Below, piece after piece: positions 63,949-64,000 of a DNA stretch of 64,000 nucleotides. The notes beneath the pieces were generated by a model. It saw only the letters and a program-made list of their open reading frames with translations. It had not been told where the DNA came from and made no database searches. The DNA is taken from assembly GCA_039942715.1 (NCBI GenBank), contig JBDVBY010000004.1, positions 124,001-188,000 on the forward strand, read 5' to 3'. This DNA is from JABDJX01 sp039942715. Lineage in GTDB: Bacteria; Pseudomonadota; Alphaproteobacteria; Rhodobacterales; Rhodobacteraceae. Position numbers and translations under genes: made by a program. Position 1 is the first letter of the stretch, and each line of letters starts with the position of its first letter.

Positions 63949-64000
63949 ATGAGCGAGACGGCGCATCCCTACGCCGCCGTTTTTGCATTTGGCCGTCTGG
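63949..64000 (+). CDS. Start of a further gene, cut by the window end
   Basis: ATG 63949 has GGAGAG six bases upstream and opens a frame of 17 codons (MSETAHPYAAVFAFGRL) to the window end. Nothing about its product can be said; in exo-type loci another glycosyltransferase or an initiating sugar transferase is common. Confidence 0.45.
   Translation, partial: MSETAHPYAAVFAFGRL

Noticed and set aside
63695..63952. 85-codon plus-strand frame before the last gene
   Set aside because: Starts antisense to the glycosyltransferase gene, shows no conserved pattern and runs into the better-supported ATG at 63949.

Overview
The window comes from an aerobic anoxygenic phototroph of the Roseobacter type (Alphaproteobacteria, Rhodobacterales). 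The evidence is the proteobacterial photosynthesis gene order bchF-N-B-H-L-M-lhaA-puhABC-bciE-acsF-puhE on one strand and ppaA-ppsR-bchG-ORF428-bchP-idi on the other. Sites for PpsR, Irr and a Rhodobacterales-like iron box support this. A genus cannot be named from the sequence alone. CDS coordinates include the stop codon; several starts were moved to the codon with a Shine-Dalgarno sequence or a 4-nt overlap.

1-20.4 kb is one block of the photosynthesis gene cluster. It covers the light-independent protochlorophyllide reductase (BchLNB), Mg chelatase BchH, methyltransferase BchM, oxygen-dependent cyclase AcsF with BciE, reaction-centre H subunit and its assembly factors, bacteriochlorophyll synthase BchG, geranylgeranyl reductase BchP and IPP isomerase. 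The redox/light regulators PpaA and PpsR sit in the middle. Four perfect TGT-N12-ACA PpsR sites lie in the bchF/ppaA and bchG promoters. The puf, crt and bchCXYZ genes are outside the window.

20.5-27.3 kb holds an aquaporin-family channel and a complete urea ABC transporter, urtABCDE. 27.3-31 kb is an iron section: Dps behind a perfect Irr-type box, a DUF1289 protein, a fused ferric-iron permease and a convergent ferric-binding protein. Three copies of a shared 17-bp inverted repeat lie in its promoters; no matching ATPase gene is present.

31.1-50.4 kb is a large carbohydrate or polyol catabolic locus, probably horizontally mobile within roseobacters. It contains two Gfo/Idh/MocA dehydrogenases, three TIM-barrel isomerases/epimerases, an SDR, two different dihydroxyacetone-kinase-type (DhaKL) kinases, a PfkB kinase, a cupin, a FucU/RbsD mutarotase and a LacI regulator. 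Its CUT1-type ABC importer has two different ATPases with complementary degenerate motifs plus a co-translated 95-residue membrane protein. A DJ-1/PfpI protein, a MocE-like Rieske ferredoxin, an amidohydrolase, a MocD-like di-iron desaturase and a fatty-acid-hydroxylase-family protein follow up to 53.9 kb. The substrate is not determined by the sequence; an O-methylated or glycosidic polyol is a plausible guess.

53.9-56.5 kb has an SbtA-type bicarbonate transporter divergent from a LysR regulator and a small DMT transporter. 56.4-64 kb is part of an exopolysaccharide locus resembling the rhizobial exo genes: a CgeB-like glycosyltransferase, ExoA- and ExoM-like enzymes, an ExoP/Wzz-type co-polymerase whose kinase P-loop is altered, an ExoX/SyrA-like small protein, a two-domain glycosyltransferase and the first codons of another gene.
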